A stretch of 7,615 bases of DNA from Desulfobacterales bacterium. GTDB lineage: Bacteria; Desulfobacterota; Desulfobacteria; Desulfobacterales; QNYZ01. Position numbers and translations under genes: made by a program. How positions within the stretch are numbered: position 1 is the stretch's first letter; every line of letters begins with the position of its first letter. This document shows positions 5,277 to 7,615 of this stretch, piece by piece. Where the stretch lies: assembly GCA_029938515.1 (NCBI GenBank), contig JAOZUU010000080.1, positions 1-7,615 on the forward strand, in the 5' to 3' direction. The notes beneath the pieces were generated by a model. The model was not told the origin of the DNA and made no database searches. It saw nothing but the letters and a program-made list of their open reading frames with translations.

Positions 5277-7523
5277 TTATTCTTCGGAAAGCACTGCCGC
5301 ATTAATCCGTTGCCACAAGTCCGACGGCGACGGCAAATCCCGCCTATCCAGAGAAAGGACCGGAACCGCCCCCATCAGGGCATTGGTCAACAACACTTCG
5401 TCGTAACTGAACAGATCCGACGGTCGCATTTTGGCATGGGTGATCTGGTAGCCCCAGGATTTCAACTGCCGGCAGACCACTTGCTCCATCACTCCGGGCA
5501 ACACATGGGGTGAAGTCGGCCGGGATACGGTACGGTCCTTCACCAGCAAAATACTGGCCGTGTTGGTTTCGGAGACGGTTCCATCCGGATTTAAAATCAG
5601 GGCCTCATGGACGCCCTGGATTTGGGCCCACCGACCCGCCAGTAAATAATAAAGATAATTTAAGGTCTTATGGTCGGCCAGGGGTGTCTGCCGCGCTTCC
5701 GGGTAGGTTGCCAGGCGGATTCCGGTGGATTCCAGGACGTCCAGACGATGCGTATAGTGACGGGCGGTCACCATCAGGGTGTGATTCCAGGGAGGGTTTT
5801 TCCGGTCCCCTCGGGCGGCGATGATTTTGACGGCGGCCGTCGTTTGGGAGAGTTCATTCCGGGAAAGAACCTGGTCGATAATGGTATCCCAACTCAGATC
5901 GGGCGGCATCCCTGGCATCAGATGGGCCCAGGTACGATTAAAACGGGCCAGATGGTCGGCCAGCAAGGGGAAATGACCCTTTACTGAACGAATGGTTTCA
6001 AAAAATCCGTACCCATATTGAAACCCGGGAGTGGCCACACCCACGGTCGTTTCTTCCAGCGGCTTGATCACGCCGTTAACCCAGGCGTAGTTCTTTAGGG
6101 GTTTATAATCCGATGCCTCTTTGAAGACGGCCATCAAGGTGCGGCCCTTGTGGAGGGTTTCTTCATATTCGTCGACCGGATCCGAATCGAAAACGATTCC
6201 GCCACCTACGGAAAAAAGGATTTTATCGTTATGTACCACCGCCGTACGGATGGCAATATTCAGATCCATGGTGCCATGGAATCCAAGGTAGCCGATGGCC
6301 CCGGTATACACATGGCGGCATGAGGGCTCGAGTTCATCGATAATTTCCATGGCGCGAATCTTGGGACAGCCGGTGATGGACCCCCCGGGAAAAGCGGCCT
6401 TGATCAGATCGATGGTATCCCGTTCCTTTTCCAGTTCGCCCGTCACAATCGAGACCAGGTGGTATACGTTCTGGTAAGCCTCCAGCCGCTTGTGCTCCAC
6501 GACCTTTACCGAGCCGGCGACACATACTTTGCCGAGATCATTGCGAAGAAGATCGACAATCATGGAAAGCTCGGCATCGTCTTTTTTACTCCGGATCAGT
6601 TCGTGTCTGAATTGATCGTCTTCCGTTGTGTTTTTTCCCCGAGGGCGCGTGCCTTTAATGGGTCGGGTTTCGACATTTTTTTCCCTTAAGCACAAAAAAC
6701 GTTCCGGCGAGGTGGAGATTACCTGGTGGTCGCCGGCATTGATATAAGCGTAAAACGGCGCCGGATTGCGCTCGTAAAGCGCCTGGAAAAAGGTATATCC
6801 ATCCCCATGAAAATCCATCCCAAACCGCTGGGACATGTTCACCTGGTAGACATGACCGGCGGCTATATAATCTTTGATTTTATCGACCGCATTTTCATAC
6901 ACCGGCCGTGTAAAATTGGACTGAAACCCGGCGGAATCCCCACAAAAAGCACCTTTAGGCGGGGTCGGTTTCTTAAGGATGCGTTCAAAGTCGGCCAGAT
7001 CCGCTTCCCATAACGGTTTTTTTCCGTCGACGCGTTTTGGAATAATCAGATCAATACGATTGGATTGTTTATCTTCGATCAGTATGATTGCGGGGGCAAA
7101 AAAACAGATATCCGGTAAATCGAGATCATTGATCGTCGTGCGCGGTAGGACTTCCAGATGGTCCTTGAGGTCATAGCCCAGATATCCGAACAGACCCGCC
7201 GCCACCGGTTGGGGAAGATCGTTCTCCTCGATACGAAACGCATCGGAGATGGCGCGCAGTGTATCAAATGGATCGCCTTCGAAATGCGTGGATTTTTCAC
7301 GCGTGGCGATGTGAATGCGCTGACCATATCCCCTGAACTGCAGCCACGGTCTGGCGGCCAGGATATGGTAGCGCGCACAATCCAGATCACCGCCGCTTAA
7401 GAGAATGACCGTACCTTCAAAAGCGGCAAAGCGATCGGCAATCGTTTCAAAAGACGCCTTTAGTTCAATCTGGCGGGAAAAAATCCCCTCGATCTTTCCG
7501 GCCCATGAGGTCCATTTGTTCAT
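5277..7523 (-). CDS. pabBC: PabB-PabC fusion: aminodeoxychorismate synthase I / lyase
   Basis: Bifunctional cytoplasmic enzyme of p-aminobenzoate (folate) synthesis. The first part aminates chorismate to aminodeoxychorismate, with ammonia from a PabA glutaminase not present here; the second, PLP-dependent part eliminates pyruvate to give p-aminobenzoate. With ATG 7523 as start (748 residues): an N-terminal domain to about 200, then the chorismate-binding domain (about 205-468) with NMSQRF (229-234), PIKGTRPRG (288-296), IVDLLRNDLG (322-331), GGSITGCPK (380-388) and a GGGIVFDSDP segment (440-449). Lys290 in PIKGT is the PabB hallmark; anthranilate synthase TrpE has Ala there. After a linker of about a dozen residues, the aminotransferase class IV lyase (481-748) shows FQYGYGFFET (501-510), the PLP lysine Lys619 in HKTLNYL, and SETNTASILL (651-660). 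A TTG at 7535 would add four residues. Neither start has a proper ribosome site. Confidence 0.92.
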   Translation of the reverse strand: MNKWTSWAGKIEGIFSRQIELKASFETIADRFAAFEGTVILLSGGDLDCARYHILAARPWLQFRGYGQRIHIATREKSTHFEGDPFDTLRAISDAFRIEENDLPQPVAAGLFGYLGYDLKDHLEVLPRTTINDLDLPDICFFAPAIILIEDKQSNRIDLIIPKRVDGKKPLWEADLADFERILKKPTPPKGAFCGDSAGFQSNFTRPVYENAVDKIKDYIAAGHVYQVNMSQRFGMDFHGDGYTFFQALYERNPAPFYAYINAGDHQVISTSPERFLCLREKNVETRPIKGTRPRGKNTTEDDQFRHELIRSKKDDAELSMIVDLLRNDLGKVCVAGSVKVVEHKRLEAYQNVYHLVSIVTGELEKERDTIDLIKAAFPGGSITGCPKIRAMEIIDELEPSCRHVYTGAIGYLGFHGTMDLNIAIRTAVVHNDKILFSVGGGIVFDSDPVDEYEETLHKGRTLMAVFKEASDYKPLKNYAWVNGVIKPLEETTVGVATPGFQYGYGFFETIRSVKGHFPLLADHLARFNRTWAHLMPGMPPDLSWDTIIDQVLSRNELSQTTAAVKIIAARGDRKNPPWNHTLMVTARHYTHRLDVLESTGIRLATYPEARQTPLADHKTLNYLYYLLAGRWAQIQGVHEALILNPDGTVSETNTASILLVKDRTVSRPTSPHVLPGVMEQVVCRQLKSWGYQITHAKMRPSDLFSYDEVLLTNALMGAVPVLSLDRRDLPSPSDLWQRINAAVLSEE

Positions 7524-7528
7524 ACCTG

Positions 7529-7587
7529 AATTCAATGATATTTAATTGTAACGCTTTGAATTAAACATTGGGTCTTCTCCAATTCAA
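7529..7587 (-). repeat. Three alternating copies of TTGAATT/AATTCAA before pabBC
   Basis: Read on the - strand, TTGAATT (7587-7581), AATTCAA (7562-7556) and TTGAATT (7535-7529) alternate in orientation. The middle copy can pair with either neighbour. With the first it makes a 10-bp stem including two G-U pairs (7587-7578 with 7565-7556), taking part of the GGAGA ribosome site into the stem and the 7568 ATG into the loop. With the last it makes a 7-bp stem around a 20-nt loop next to the pabBC start. This resembles a leader switch but the arms are AT-rich and short. Confidence 0.35.
7542..7568 (-). other. Short upstream frame in phase with pabBC
   Basis: On the - strand GGAGA (7580-7576) stands 7 nt before ATG 7568-7566, followed by TTT AAT TCA AAG CGT TAC AAT and TAA (7544-7542), encoding MFNSKRYN. 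It is the best initiation site upstream of pabBC and lies exactly 15 codons in phase ahead of the ATG at 7523, with TAA as the only stop between. It could be a regulatory upstream frame with reinitiation, or the original pabBC start lost by a nonsense change or sequence error. A TACAAT hexamer (7550-7545) also lies here, with no good -35. Confidence 0.4.
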
Positions 7588-7600
7588 TTTGAGGAGAGGG

Positions 7601-7615
7601 TTCAAGGATTCAAGG
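7601..7615. repeat. Tandem 8-base repeat at window edge
   Basis: TTCAAGGA is followed directly by TTCAAGG, cut off by the end of the window. Two copies are too few to say more; the array may or may not continue to the right. Confidence 0.3.

Noticed and set aside
5101..5406. 101-codon open frame on the + strand
   Set aside because: TTG start without a ribosome site and the right half is antisense to the conserved end of pabBC.
6265..6280. Perfect dyad TCCATGG-TG-CCATGGA
   Set aside because: Lies inside pabBC codons for conserved residues H-G-T-M-D; probably a coding coincidence.
5277..7523. Anthranilate synthase TrpE for the chorismate-binding part
   Set aside because: The PIKGT lysine and the fused class IV lyase domain point to PabB-PabC.

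Overview
The window is a bacterial chromosome segment with six confident protein genes in two blocks of opposite orientation. The left block (+ strand, 22-3465) is the downstream part of a Liv-type (branched-chain-amino-acid/HAAT family) ABC importer: permease LivM, ATPases LivG and LivF, then a choline-kinase-like small-molecule kinase 14 nt behind livF. The genes before livM (expected LivH permease and periplasmic LivK binding protein) would lie left of the window. The tight spacing from livG onward suggests a co-transcribed uptake-and-phosphorylate unit. The solute cannot be read from the sequence, but the kinase makes an amino-alcohol or another hydroxylated small molecule worth considering alongside amino acids.

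From 3466 to 4182 there is a gene-poor, AT-rich stretch between convergent genes, with a perfect 8-bp GC-rich inverted repeat near its left end and an 8-bp inverted repeat abutting the fic gene. The right block is on the - strand: a Fic-domain protein (4183-5055) with an intact catalytic motif and a built-in inhibitory helix motif, a 221-bp spacer with candidate promoter, terminators and a tiny broken-looking reading frame, and a long PabB-PabC fusion (5277-7523) for p-aminobenzoate synthesis in the folate pathway.

The upstream region of pabBC is the most structured non-coding part. A well-spaced ribosome site and ATG at 7568 open an 8-codon frame that is in phase with pabBC but ends in TAA just before it. 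Three copies of a 7-base motif allow mutually exclusive hairpins around these starts. The fic gene is likewise preceded by a short frame with a better ribosome site than its own.

The organism is probably a Gram-negative bacterium; the PabB-PabC fusion together with a Liv transporter would fit Desulfobacterota (former Deltaproteobacteria), but this is a tentative inference. No RNA gene, CRISPR array, insertion sequence or intact mobile element was recognised, and nothing here is clearly a new system. The most useful leads are the transporter-kinase pairing, the unequal ATP sites of LivG/LivF, and the leader of pabBC.
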